Positions 40,139 to 48,032 of a DNA stretch of 64,000 nt are shown here, piece by piece (position 1 is the stretch's first letter; each line of letters opens with the position of its first letter). The position numbers and the translations under genes were made by a program. The notes under the pieces were generated by a model that was not told the origin of the DNA, did no database searches, and saw nothing but the letters and a program-made list of their open reading frames with translations. The stretch covers positions 62,001 to 126,000 of the forward strand of contig NZ_WHOS01000010.1 of assembly GCF_013340935.1 (NCBI RefSeq), written 5' to 3'. This DNA is from Azospirillum melinis. Lineage in GTDB: Bacteria; Pseudomonadota; Alphaproteobacteria; Azospirillales; Azospirillaceae.

Positions 40139-40427
40139 TGCAGAGTTGTCGCCGCACCGCCGCCGGCAACCGGCGCCACCCGCCGGTCCTTCCGCCTACA
40201 TCGGTCGGAGTATGGTCTGGCGCCGGCTGCGTCCGCAAGCAACTTGATGGGCGCAAGGGTGACGTTCGCGACACCCGGCGCTTGCGGGGGACCCCTCCGG
40301 TACAGCCCCCCTTGCACCGCCTGTGTTCGTACAACGGCTGGGGCATCGTCCCCATATTCACGTCCGATATTTGTCATGCCGGCCCTGCCCCCTTCGCCCT
40401 CGCCTCCGCCGTGAAAGCGCCCGTCCG

Positions 40428-41831
40428 ATGGCCGACCGCCGCCCCCCGCCGCCCAAGCCTTTCCTGCTCGCCACTCTGCTGGCTTTGGCCGCCGGCCCGG
40501 CCCTGCTCCAGTCGCTCCTGGTCCAATCGGCCCTGGCGCAATCGGCCCTGACCGGCCCGGTGCGGTCGGATCCGATGCAGACGGTCGGCGCCGAGGTGCA
40601 TGTACGGATCGAAACCCTGCCGAAGCCCTATGCCACGCCCGCGGTCGCCAACGAGGCGGAACTGGTGCCGCGTCCCGGCGAACAGCCCCTGCGCGCCCCG
40701 CGCGGCTTCACCGTCACCCTCTTCCGCGACCATGTGGAGAATGCCCGCAACCTGCTGGTCCTGCCCAACGGCGACGTGCTGGTGGCCCAGCAGCGGCCGG
40801 GCACCCTGACCCTGCTGCGCGATGCCGACGGCGACGGCCGGGCGGAGATGGCCCAGGTCTGGGCCGACGGCTTCGACCATCCCTTCGGCCTCGCCTTCCA
40901 TGACGGGGCGGTGCTGGTCGGCGATCTGGCCGGGGTGTGGCGGCTGCCCTGGACCGCCGGGACGACCCAGGCGGGGGAACGGCAGCGGCTGACACCGGAG
41001 GGCGCCTTCGGCAAGCGCGGCGGCCATGCCACGCGCTCCGTCGCGGTGGCGCCGGACGGGCGGCATTTCTATGTCGGCATCGGATCGGAGGGAAACATCG
41101 GGGTGGAGCCGGAACCGCGCGCCACCATCCAGGAATTCCGCATCGACGGCAGCGGCCAGCGCACCTACGCCGCCGGCCTGCGCAACGCGGTCGGCCTTGC
41201 CTTCAAACCCGGCACCGGCGACCTCTATGCCGTGGTCAACGAGCGCGACGGGCTGGGCGACCAGCTGGTTCCCGATTTCCTGACGGCGGTGAAGCCGGGG
41301 GGCTTCTATGGCTGGCCCTATTCCTACATCGGCAACAACCCGCAGCCCGACCTTGCCGGGCGGCGGCCCGATCTGGTGAAGGCAGCGCTGGTGCCGGGGC
41401 TGCTGTTCCAGGCCCATTCGGCTCCGATCGGGCTGGTCTTCGGCGATGCCACGCATTTCCCGGAGCGTTACCGCATGGGCGCCTTCGTGTCGCTGCACGG
41501 GTCGTGGAACCGCTCGCGTCCGACCGGCTACGCCATCGCCTTCGTGCCCTTCGACACCGCGCCCTTCGACAAGAGCCGGCCGACCGGCACCTACGAGACC
41601 TTCGTCACCGGCTTCCGCGTCACCCCGGCCGCAGGGACCGCAACGGGGAGTGCCGCGGAGGGCGACGAGACCCCGAAGGTCTGGGGCCGGCCGAGCGGGC
41701 TGGCGGTGACCGCCGACGGCGCTCTGCTGATCGCCGAGGACGCCTCCGGCACGGTCTGGCGCGTCGCCTACGCCGCGGCGGACAAGGAGGCCGAGAGGGA
41801 ACCGGCAGCCAGGACGGCTCCCAGGCCCTGA
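40428..41831 (+). CDS. Sorbosone-dehydrogenase-like PQQ/beta-propeller protein, secreted
   Basis: A 467-residue protein with a signal peptide (residues 1-38, ending VQSALAQ) and a six-bladed glucose/sorbosone dehydrogenase-type propeller. Landmarks are LPNGDVLVAQQRPGTLTLL, DGRHFYVGIGSEGNIG, YAAGLRNAVGLAF, GFYGWPYSYIG and GSWNRSRPTGYAI, which match PQQ-dependent soluble dehydrogenases. It would oxidise sugars or aldehydes in the periplasm using PQQ and pass electrons to cytochromes. Alternatively it may be a non-catalytic propeller, since PQQ contact residues cannot be confirmed by eye. The start is the ATG at 40428. Its stop is four bases from the end of the convergent cowN gene. Confidence 0.85.
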   Translation: MADRRPPPPKPFLLATLLALAAGPALLQSLLVQSALAQSALTGPVRSDPMQTVGAEVHVRIETLPKPYATPAVANEAELVPRPGEQPLRAPRGFTVTLFRDHVENARNLLVLPNGDVLVAQQRPGTLTLLRDADGDGRAEMAQVWADGFDHPFGLAFHDGAVLVGDLAGVWRLPWTAGTTQAGERQRLTPEGAFGKRGGHATRSVAVAPDGRHFYVGIGSEGNIGVEPEPRATIQEFRIDGSGQRTYAAGLRNAVGLAFKPGTGDLYAVVNERDGLGDQLVPDFLTAVKPGGFYGWPYSYIGNNPQPDLAGRRPDLVKAALVPGLLFQAHSAPIGLVFGDATHFPERYRMGAFVSLHGSWNRSRPTGYAIAFVPFDTAPFDKSRPTGTYETFVTGFRVTPAAGTATGSAAEGDETPKVWGRPSGLAVTADGALLIAEDASGTVWRVAYAAADKEAEREPAARTAPRP

Positions 41832-41835
41832 CGGG

Positions 41836-42132
41836 TCAGCAGCACTCGTCCTCCAGCTGACGCAGCATCGCCAGCCCGTCCTCGTCGTCATGCTCCTCGA
41901 ACAGGTCGGCGATGTAATAGATGTTGGCGCACAGCAGGCACAGCCCGTCGGCCTGCCGTTTCAGCGGATCCTCGGCCACCGCCAGCTTGGCGCGGAACCG
42001 CTCCCAGAAGGCGTTGGTCTTGGCGGGGTCGTCGATGTGCATGTAAAGGCGGTCGATGATGCGGTGGCTGTTGCCCTCGCAGTCGATCCCCTTGAACGAG
42101 ACATAGCGGTCGGGCGCGTCGATGCTGTCCAC
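41836..42132 (-). CDS. cowN: N2-fixation sustaining protein CowN
   Basis: CowN is a small cytosolic protein that keeps molybdenum nitrogenase working in the presence of carbon monoxide. The 98-residue protein shows the family core clearly: DRYVSFKGIDCEGN, RIIDRLYMHIDDPAKTNAFWERFR, NIYYIADLFE and the final LEDECC. The start is the GTG at 42132, with GAGGAG nine bases upstream; the longer open frame adds unrelated residues. It is convergent with the propeller gene and lies close to an RcoM-like CO regulator, as expected for a CO-responsive gene. It implies nitrogen fixation in this organism. Confidence 0.93.
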   Translation of the reverse strand: MDSIDAPDRYVSFKGIDCEGNSHRIIDRLYMHIDDPAKTNAFWERFRAKLAVAEDPLKRQADGLCLLCANIYYIADLFEEHDDEDGLAMLRQLEDECC

Positions 42133-42152
42133 GGAAGCGGGCTCCTCATTCT

Positions 42153-42193
42153 GGTTGGCAGGGGCCGGTTGGCAGGGATGGGGAAGATTGGCC
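42153..42193 (-). repeat. TTGGC direct repeats upstream of cowN
   Basis: TTGGC occurs three times in the same orientation, starting at 42155, 42169 and 42188; the first two are within an 11-base perfect repeat (42153-42163 and 42167-42177 approximately). They lie 20-60 bases before the cowN start. A second series of CCAC repeats (CCACGG at 42303 and 42315) lies farther away. LytTR proteins bind direct repeats, so either could be an RcoM-type site. Confidence 0.35.
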
Positions 42194-42367
42194 CGATGCT
42201 TCCCCGCCGGCACGCCTGTGATCAAGCGGCCCTGCACCAGCGGCATCCGGCCTGCGCGAATGGCGGGATCGCTGCATGAACGGAACCGTCGCCGAGGCTT
42301 GACCACGGTCCGGTCCACGGACCACTCTCGCGCCACGAATGCAACCGGCGGACGATCGGGGCGGGAT

Positions 42368-43852
42368 ATGGCGGTTCATGACTTAGCGGCGGCGGCCGGG
42401 CTTTTCCGCGAGGGACGCCGGCAGGAGGCCTACGAAGCCTGCATCGCACTTCTCGGCCGGGAGCCGGAGACGGGAGACGCCTGGCAGCTCTCCGCAATCG
42501 TCCGCTTCCAGCAGGGGGGCGACGGCGCGGCGGATGCGGTCGCGCGCCAAAGCCGCGCCTGCGCCTGCGACCCGGCCCGCGCCGAATATGCCGCCAACCT
42601 CGCCGCCATGATGAAGGCCCGCGGCGACGCCGACGCCGCGATGGTCTGGCTGCGCCGCACAGCCTTGTTGACGCTGGGCGATCCCATGCCCTGGCGCCGA
42701 CTGACCGCCGCCCGTCAGCAGGCCGGCGACCGGGCGGGCGCCGTCGATGCCCTCCGCGAAGCCGCCGCCCGGCATCCGCTGCGCTCCGACCTCCATACCG
42801 ACCTCGGCGCGCTGGCCTTGCAGCAGGAGGACGGAGCCACGGCTGTGCGGGCCTTCCGCAACGCCCTCGCCCTCGCTCCGGGCGATGCCGCCGCCCTGCG
42901 CAATGCCGGTGTCGCGGCCCTGCGCCATGGCCCGGCGGAGGCGGCGGTGGGCTGGCTGTCCCGGCTGCTGGCGGTCGAGCCGGACCATGAGGACGGCTTC
43001 TGCGATCTGGCCCTGGCTCTGCACCACCGGCAGATGGCAAGCGGCGGAGCCCGGTGGCGGCTTCATGACCGGCGGCGCTTCCCACCCGCTCCCGGCGGGC
43101 TGCGCGTGTATTACCGGCTGAGCGACCGCGGAAATCCCAAGGAGAAGATCGCCGGCCCCTTCGCCTGTCTGGCCAATTTCCTCGACGTCTTTCGTCCGGC
43201 CGCCGACGAGCTGCGGGTGATCGCCGACAATTGCCGGGACGATACGGTGGAGCGGGTAGAGGCGATGCTGGCCCAGGCCGGCTGCCTCCACCCCGGTGTA
43301 GTCCAGCGCACGGCGCTGGGCCATCACGGCTCCTTCCTGCATGCCAAGGCGCTGGCTCTGGCCGACCTGTCCGACCGCCAGCATGACCGTGACGCCATCG
43401 TCTATTTCCTGGAGGACGACTATCTGCATCTGCCGGGCGCGCGCGCCCTGCTGGCGGAGGGGCTGCAGATCGCCGATTACGTGACGCTGTACGACCATGC
43501 CGACAAATACGCCGACCCCGCTGCCACCGGCCTGCATGGGGTGATCGCGGCCGGCGGCGAGGATACCTGCGTGCTGCGCCGGCCGCTCAGCCATTGGAAA
43601 TTCACCGCCAGCACCACCATGACCTGGGCCTGCCGGCTGTCGACGCTGCGCGAGGACAGCGCCGTCTGGGACCGCTTCCGCATCGAACGGCGGTCCATCG
43701 ACTATTGCCTGCACTACACGCTGGGAGCGGCCGGCCGCTTCCTGGCCTGCCCGCTGCCGGGCCACGCCACCCATGGCGAAGCGAACTGGGCCTCGCCCGG
43801 TCGCGACTGGCCGGCGCTGGCGCGGCAAATGGAGCAGCGGCTACAGCGCTAG
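42368..43852 (+). CDS. TPR-repeat protein with glycosyltransferase-like C-terminal domain
   Basis: A 494-residue protein. Residues 1 to about 225 are tetratricopeptide-type helical repeats. From about residue 245 the sequence changes to a mixed alpha/beta domain with VYYRLSDRGNPK, LRVIADNCRDDT and an acidic YFLEDDYLH near residue 350, a DXD-like motif typical of nucleotide-sugar glycosyltransferases. TPR plus glycosyltransferase proteins often modify other proteins or build surface glycans. The family of the C-terminal domain is not one I recognise with certainty. The ATG at 42368 begins the TPR sequence. It overlaps the end of the convergent RcoM-like gene by 12 bases. Confidence 0.7.
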   Translation: MAVHDLAAAAGLFREGRRQEAYEACIALLGREPETGDAWQLSAIVRFQQGGDGAADAVARQSRACACDPARAEYAANLAAMMKARGDADAAMVWLRRTALLTLGDPMPWRRLTAARQQAGDRAGAVDALREAAARHPLRSDLHTDLGALALQQEDGATAVRAFRNALALAPGDAAALRNAGVAALRHGPAEAAVGWLSRLLAVEPDHEDGFCDLALALHHRQMASGGARWRLHDRRRFPPAPGGLRVYYRLSDRGNPKEKIAGPFACLANFLDVFRPAADELRVIADNCRDDTVERVEAMLAQAGCLHPGVVQRTALGHHGSFLHAKALALADLSDRQHDRDAIVYFLEDDYLHLPGARALLAEGLQIADYVTLYDHADKYADPAATGLHGVIAAGGEDTCVLRRPLSHWKFTASTTMTWACRLSTLREDSAVWDRFRIERRSIDYCLHYTLGAAGRFLACPLPGHATHGEANWASPGRDWPALARQMEQRLQR

Positions 43853-44572
43853 GCGTTTCTTCAGCGCCTCGGCCCGGTTGCGGCTGACCGGCACGCGGGG
43901 GGCGCCGGGGGCGGCCATGACGAAGGCGGCGCGGCCGTCCTGCCGCTCCACCGCACGGGCATGGCGCAGGTTGACGATGTAGCCGCGATGGGTGCGCACG
44001 AAGGACCGGGCGTCGAGCCGCGCCTCCAGTTCCGACAGGGGAAGGCCGCAGAAGAAGGCTCCGTCGGCGGTGTGGACGGTGGTGTAATGGCCGTCGGCCT
44101 GGAGATAGACCGCATCGGCCGGATCGAGCAGCACGATCCCCTGCCCCTTCTCCACCGGCAGCTTGACCAGCGGTTCAGGCACCTGCGATGCGGAGAGCTG
44201 CGGTGGCGGGGTTTGCGCATCGGCGGCGGTTGGCCGCGCTGCCTCCATCAGCATCAGGGCGGTGACCGCGCTCCCCTCCCCCGCCGCGGTGGCGGGCGCC
44301 AGTGCGGTCGCCTTCACCACCAGCACCCGGCCGGGAAGCGCCACCATCATCGAACAGGCCGAGGCCGGGGCGGCGGGATCGGTGGCGGTGGCCATCAGCA
44401 GTTCCACCTTGGCGCGGTGGGAGGGCGGGTGCAGGTCGTGCAGATAGGCGCCGACCAGCCCGGCCGCGCGGTCGCCCAGCAGCCGCACTGCCGCCGGATT
44501 CAGGGCCAGCACCCGCCGCGCGCTGTCCAGCAGCACCAGCCCGACATCCATGTTCTGCAACGCATAGTCCAT
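43841..44572 (-). CDS. RcoM-like haem-PAS/LytTR carbon monoxide regulator
   Basis: A 243-residue single-component regulator: a PAS domain (about 5-110) followed by a LytTR DNA-binding domain (about 138-242; YLQADGHYTTVHT, FVRTHRGYIVN, VPVSRNRAE). In RcoM the PAS domain binds haem with a histidine in an LHP context and a methionine in an MM pair; here His48 in LHDLHPPSHR and Met75-Met76 in CSMMVALP occupy matching positions. It would sense CO and activate genes by binding direct repeats. The nearby cowN is the obvious target. It lies on the same strand as cowN, separated by the TPR gene. Identification of the haem ligands is from recalled sequence, not alignment. Confidence 0.78.
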   Translation of the reverse strand: MDYALQNMDVGLVLLDSARRVLALNPAAVRLLGDRAAGLVGAYLHDLHPPSHRAKVELLMATATDPAAPASACSMMVALPGRVLVVKATALAPATAAGEGSAVTALMLMEAARPTAADAQTPPPQLSASQVPEPLVKLPVEKGQGIVLLDPADAVYLQADGHYTTVHTADGAFFCGLPLSELEARLDARSFVRTHRGYIVNLRHARAVERQDGRAAFVMAAPGAPRVPVSRNRAEALKKRLAL

Positions 44573-44600
44573 GGACGCCCACTATAGCGGTGCTTGCGGC

Positions 44601-45377
44601 TTAACTCCCGCCTTTCCGCTTGTCGCCCTCGACCAGGGCGGTGACGACGCCGTGGAGGGTACGCACCTCCTGCTCGGTCATCTCCATCCGCTCGAAGGCG
44701 TTGCGCAGGGTGCGGATCATCGAGGGGCGTTTCGCCTCGCTGGTGAAGAAGCCGGTGCGGTCCAGCGACGCCTCCAGCCGCTCGAAGAAGTTCACCCGCT
44801 CCGCCATCGTCGCCGGGCGGGTCTGGCCGGTGTGCAGGAAGCGGTCGGGCGTGCGGTCGCCGGCCTGGAACCACTCGTAGCCGATCAGCAGCACCGCCTG
44901 GGCCAGGTTGAGCGAGGAGAAGGCCGGGTTCAGCGGCACCGTCACCAGCGTCTGGGCAAGGGTCAGGTCGTCGTTGAACAGCCCGGTGCGTTCCGGCCCG
45001 AACATCACCCCGACCTTCTGGCCGGCGGCATAGCGCTCCCGCATCTCGCCGGCCGCGACGCGCGGGGTGACGAAGCGCTGGATCATGTCGCGGGTGCGCA
45101 CCGTGGTGGCGAAGACCGACTCCAGATCGGCGACCGCCTCGGCCGTCGTCTCGAAGATCTTCGCGTTGTCGATGACGAGGTCGGCCCCCGACGCCGCGGC
45201 ATTCGCCTTCGGGTTCGGCCAGCCGTCCCGCGGCTTGACGAGGCGGAGGTCGGTCAGCCCGCAATTCAGCATCGCACGCGCGCAGGCGCCGATGTTCTCG
45301 CCGAGCTGCGGCTGCACCAGGATGACGGCCGGGCCGCCAAGGATCGATTCACGGGTGGGGTTCTGGCCGGAGGTCAT
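44601..45377 (-). CDS. trmJ: tRNA (cytidine/uridine-2'-O-)-methyltransferase TrmJ
   Basis: TrmJ methylates the ribose of nucleotide 32 in tRNA anticodon loops. The 258-residue SPOUT-fold protein has ILVQPQLGENIGACARAM with the conserved NIG, VGVMFGPERTGL and PLNPAFSSLNLAQAV, the knotted SAM-binding segments of the TrmH/TrmJ group. Start is ATG at 45377. It lies downstream of lpxD, 50 bases apart on the same strand, and could be co-transcribed. Confidence 0.94.
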   Translation of the reverse strand: MTSGQNPTRESILGGPAVILVQPQLGENIGACARAMLNCGLTDLRLVKPRDGWPNPKANAAASGADLVIDNAKIFETTAEAVADLESVFATTVRTRDMIQRFVTPRVAAGEMRERYAAGQKVGVMFGPERTGLFNDDLTLAQTLVTVPLNPAFSSLNLAQAVLLIGYEWFQAGDRTPDRFLHTGQTRPATMAERVNFFERLEASLDRTGFFTSEAKRPSMIRTLRNAFERMEMTEQEVRTLHGVVTALVEGDKRKGGS

Positions 45378-45428
45378 GGGAACGATTGTGGTTGAACGAT
45401 GAAGGGCGAAGACGGCGGGATCGCCGGT

Positions 45429-46559
45429 CTATTCCTGCTGCTCCGCCGGCTCCGCCTCGGCCGTCACCGGGCCGCCGTCGATGGCGGTCAGGCGCTTCTT
45501 CAGGTCGGAGACGTCGGCGAACAGGCGCTTCAGGCGGGCGAGGCCCTTGTATTGTTCGAAGGCGCGGGCGCGCGGCACGGCGGGATAGCCCATCCACACC
45601 GACTTCGGCGGGATATTCATGCCGACACCGGAATTGGCCGCGACCACCGCGTCGCTGCCGATCTTGATGTGGTCAGCGACGCCGACCTTGCCGGCCAGAA
45701 CCACGCGGTCGCCGATCACCGTGCTGCCGGCGATACCGACATGGCCGCACAGCATGCAGTTGGTGCCGACCTGGACGTTGTGGCCGATCTGGACGAGGTT
45801 GTCGATCTTGGTGCCGTTGCCGATGCGGGTGGCCGTCACCGTGCCGCGGTCGATGGTGGCGCCGGCGCCGACCTCGACATCGTCGCCCAGCACGACCGTG
45901 CCGATGGAATTCACCCGGCGGATCAGCACGTTGGTGCCGACGACGCGGCCGGTGGTCTTGGCGGATTCGACGCTGCCCGGCTCCGGCGTGACGAAGCTGA
46001 AGCCGTCATTGCCGATGGCGGCGTTGGGATGGACGATGCAGCGTGCACCCATCTCCACCCGTTCGCCGATGCGGGCGCCGGGATGCAGCAGGCTGCCCTC
46101 GCCGATCACCGCATCGGCCCCGACCGTGACATGCGGCAGGATGACCACTCCGGCGCCGATGCGGGCGCGCGGGCCGACATAGGCGAAGGGGGCGATGGAG
46201 GCATCGGGCGCCACCATGGCGTCGGGCGCCACATAGGCCTGCGGCGACACCCCCGGCTCGGCATGGACCGGACGTTCGAAGATGTCGAGCATCCCCGCCA
46301 TGGCGTAGCGCGGGCGCTTCACCACGATGCGGCCCTTGATGCCCTCCGGCACCTCGACCCCTTCGGCGACGACAGCAGCGACCGCCTTGCTGCCGGGCAG
46401 CAGGGCCAGCAGATCCTTGTCCATCGCCAGCGCCAGATCCTCCGGCCCTTCCGCTTCCGACGGATGGACGGCGCGGCGGATCGTGAGGGAGCCGTCGCCT
46501 TCGACCGCGGCGCCCAGCGCTTCGGCGATCTCGGTGAGGGTACGGGGGGCCTGGATCAT
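45429..46559 (-). CDS. lpxD: UDP-3-O-acylglucosamine N-acyltransferase (LpxD)
   Basis: LpxD adds the second acyl chain in lipid A synthesis. The 376-residue protein has an N-terminal uridine-binding domain (about 1-100), then a left-handed parallel beta-helix with hexapeptide repeats (VAPDAMVAPDASIAPFAYVG) and the catalytic histidine region KIDNLVQIGHNVQVG near residue 255. IGNDGFSF is the family's second conserved motif. A C-terminal helical tail of about 45 residues, ending in Glu/Gln-rich sequence, follows the helix. ATG at 46559 is used; a GTG at 46571 would add four residues. It is not beside lpxA, lpxB or fabZ, so it may be a second copy. Confidence 0.93.
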   Translation of the reverse strand: MIQAPRTLTEIAEALGAAVEGDGSLTIRRAVHPSEAEGPEDLALAMDKDLLALLPGSKAVAAVVAEGVEVPEGIKGRIVVKRPRYAMAGMLDIFERPVHAEPGVSPQAYVAPDAMVAPDASIAPFAYVGPRARIGAGVVILPHVTVGADAVIGEGSLLHPGARIGERVEMGARCIVHPNAAIGNDGFSFVTPEPGSVESAKTTGRVVGTNVLIRRVNSIGTVVLGDDVEVGAGATIDRGTVTATRIGNGTKIDNLVQIGHNVQVGTNCMLCGHVGIAGSTVIGDRVVLAGKVGVADHIKIGSDAVVAANSGVGMNIPPKSVWMGYPAVPRARAFEQYKGLARLKRLFADVSDLKKRLTAIDGGPVTAEAEPAEQQE

Positions 46560-46653
46560 GATGGGACGCACCGGTGTCAGTGTCTTGCACGGGGGCCGTC
46601 CGGGCAGACGGCGCGGCGGACCCTAACACGGGCGTCCGGCGGATGGCGAGGTG

Positions 46654-47133
46654 TCAGAACGCGGTACCGGGCTGCGCATTCGCCGCCGGCCCGCCCTTGG
46701 CGCCCCCATTCTCCTTATCGGGCCGCAGCCAGCCCTTCACCCGCGCCTTCATCCGCCGCAGCAGCGGCTGGCGCGCCTGGACCGCATAGTATTTGCGCAC
46801 CGTCTCCAGGATCTCCCAGGTGCCGGTGAAGCCCATCGGCAGCACCAGCGCGTCGCCGGCCTTGTATTCCCGCGGGGTTCCGCCCTCCGGCGTGATGATC
46901 ACCCGGCCCGACAGCAGGACGCAGAACTCGTGATAGGGCCAGTCCTTCATCGCGACGAGGCCCGGCGTGCACTGCCACACCCCCGACCGGAAGCGGCTGT
47001 AGTCGCCCTCGAAGATGTTGCGGTGAATCTCCAGCGGCTGGCCGGACAGGATGGCGCCGAAGACCGCCGGCTTGCCGACCTCGTCGTCGGCGATGCGGTG
47101 GCTGTCGATGGAAACGGGGGTGTGATCCGGCAT
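46654..47133 (-). CDS. Cupin domain protein (EutQ/DUF861-like)
   Basis: A 159-residue single cupin. The core DYSRFRSGVWQCTPGLVAM, YHEFCVLLSGRVIITPEGG and FTGTWEILETVRKYYAV is the pattern of the Cupin_3 group, small barrel proteins found as stand-alone dehydratase-like or sugar-binding proteins. Metal ligands are not complete, since only one histidine is in the first motif. The tail after residue 125 is basic and Gly-rich. GGGAGAG lies about seven bases before the ATG at 47133. Function is unknown. Confidence 0.78.
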   Translation of the reverse strand: MPDHTPVSIDSHRIADDEVGKPAVFGAILSGQPLEIHRNIFEGDYSRFRSGVWQCTPGLVAMKDWPYHEFCVLLSGRVIITPEGGTPREYKAGDALVLPMGFTGTWEILETVRKYYAVQARQPLLRRMKARVKGWLRPDKENGGAKGGPAANAQPGTAF

Positions 47134-47247
47134 CGGCTCTCCCGGTCGGGGGTTGGAGGGAGGCGCGCGGCAACGGCCGATAGGCCCGTCGGCGCCCCTG
47201 CGCAACACCCCATCCCGCCGAAGGTTCCTGGCGGATCCGAAAAAACT

Positions 47248-47916
47248 TCAGCCCCCCAGATTGACGATCTCCACCCGCCGGTTGGCCGCCGCCTTCGGCT
47301 GGTCGGGCAACAGCAGTTCCCGCGCGCCCATGCCGGACGCCTCCAGCCGGTCGGCGTGGATGCGGTGGCGAGACACCAGATACTCCACCGCCGCCGCCGC
47401 CCGCCGCTTGGACAAAGCGAGGTTGGCCGCGTCGCCGCCGACGGCGTCGGTGTGGCCGACGATGCGGAAGCGGGTGGTGCCGGCCGTTCCCATCACCGCC
47501 GCCACCTTGTCCAGGATCTCCCGCGATTCCGGCCGGATGACGGCGGAGTTGAAGTCGAACTCCACCCGGAAGGCGGCGCGCAGTTCCGGCGCCTGCATGG
47601 CGGTCGGTCCGGGCAGCGGCGGTACCGTCACCGGTCCCGGCCGTTGGCCCGGTGGGGCGACGGAAGGCATGGCCGGCGGCGGAGCGGCCGGCCGCTGCAT
47701 CGCCACCGGCGGGCAGTTGGGTCCGGTGGTGCCGAGGAGTGCCGCCTGGATTTCGCACTCGCTGGGGTTCGGCCCCATCGGGGTCGCCGGGCCGGGCAGT
47801 CCCTGGGCAAGGCCCGCGACGGGCAACGTCACCCAGACGCAAGCGCCGAGCGCCAGGACCAGCCGTTTGGCCGCATTGCGGCTGCGCCGCCTGACCGTAA
47901 TGCGGCTGCGCCGCAT
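47248..47916 (-). CDS. OmpA-family peptidoglycan-binding protein
   Basis: A 222-residue protein with an Arg-rich N-region signal peptide (residues 1-40, ending VAGLAQG), a Pro-rich linker to about residue 105, and a C-terminal OmpA domain. The domain shows VEFDFNSAVIRPESREIL, RFRIVGHTDAVGGDAANLALSKRRA and NRRVEI, with the aspartate and arginine that bind diaminopimelate. There is no beta-barrel, so it is probably a soluble periplasmic anchor. Start at 47916 chosen because it begins the signal sequence. It is divergent from a TRAP binding-protein gene. Confidence 0.85.
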   Translation of the reverse strand: MRRSRITVRRRSRNAAKRLVLALGACVWVTLPVAGLAQGLPGPATPMGPNPSECEIQAALLGTTGPNCPPVAMQRPAAPPPAMPSVAPPGQRPGPVTVPPLPGPTAMQAPELRAAFRVEFDFNSAVIRPESREILDKVAAVMGTAGTTRFRIVGHTDAVGGDAANLALSKRRAAAAVEYLVSRHRIHADRLEASGMGARELLLPDQPKAAANRRVEIVNLGG

Positions 47917-48032
47917 GGCCGCATTGTTCGGACCGCGGACGGTCGCTTCAAATTGCGCGTGGAACAGTCCTGCGTGCATCTGTACGATCCCGGTCCGTAT
48001 CTTTCGTATAGGGCGCTTGGGAGGAAACAAGC

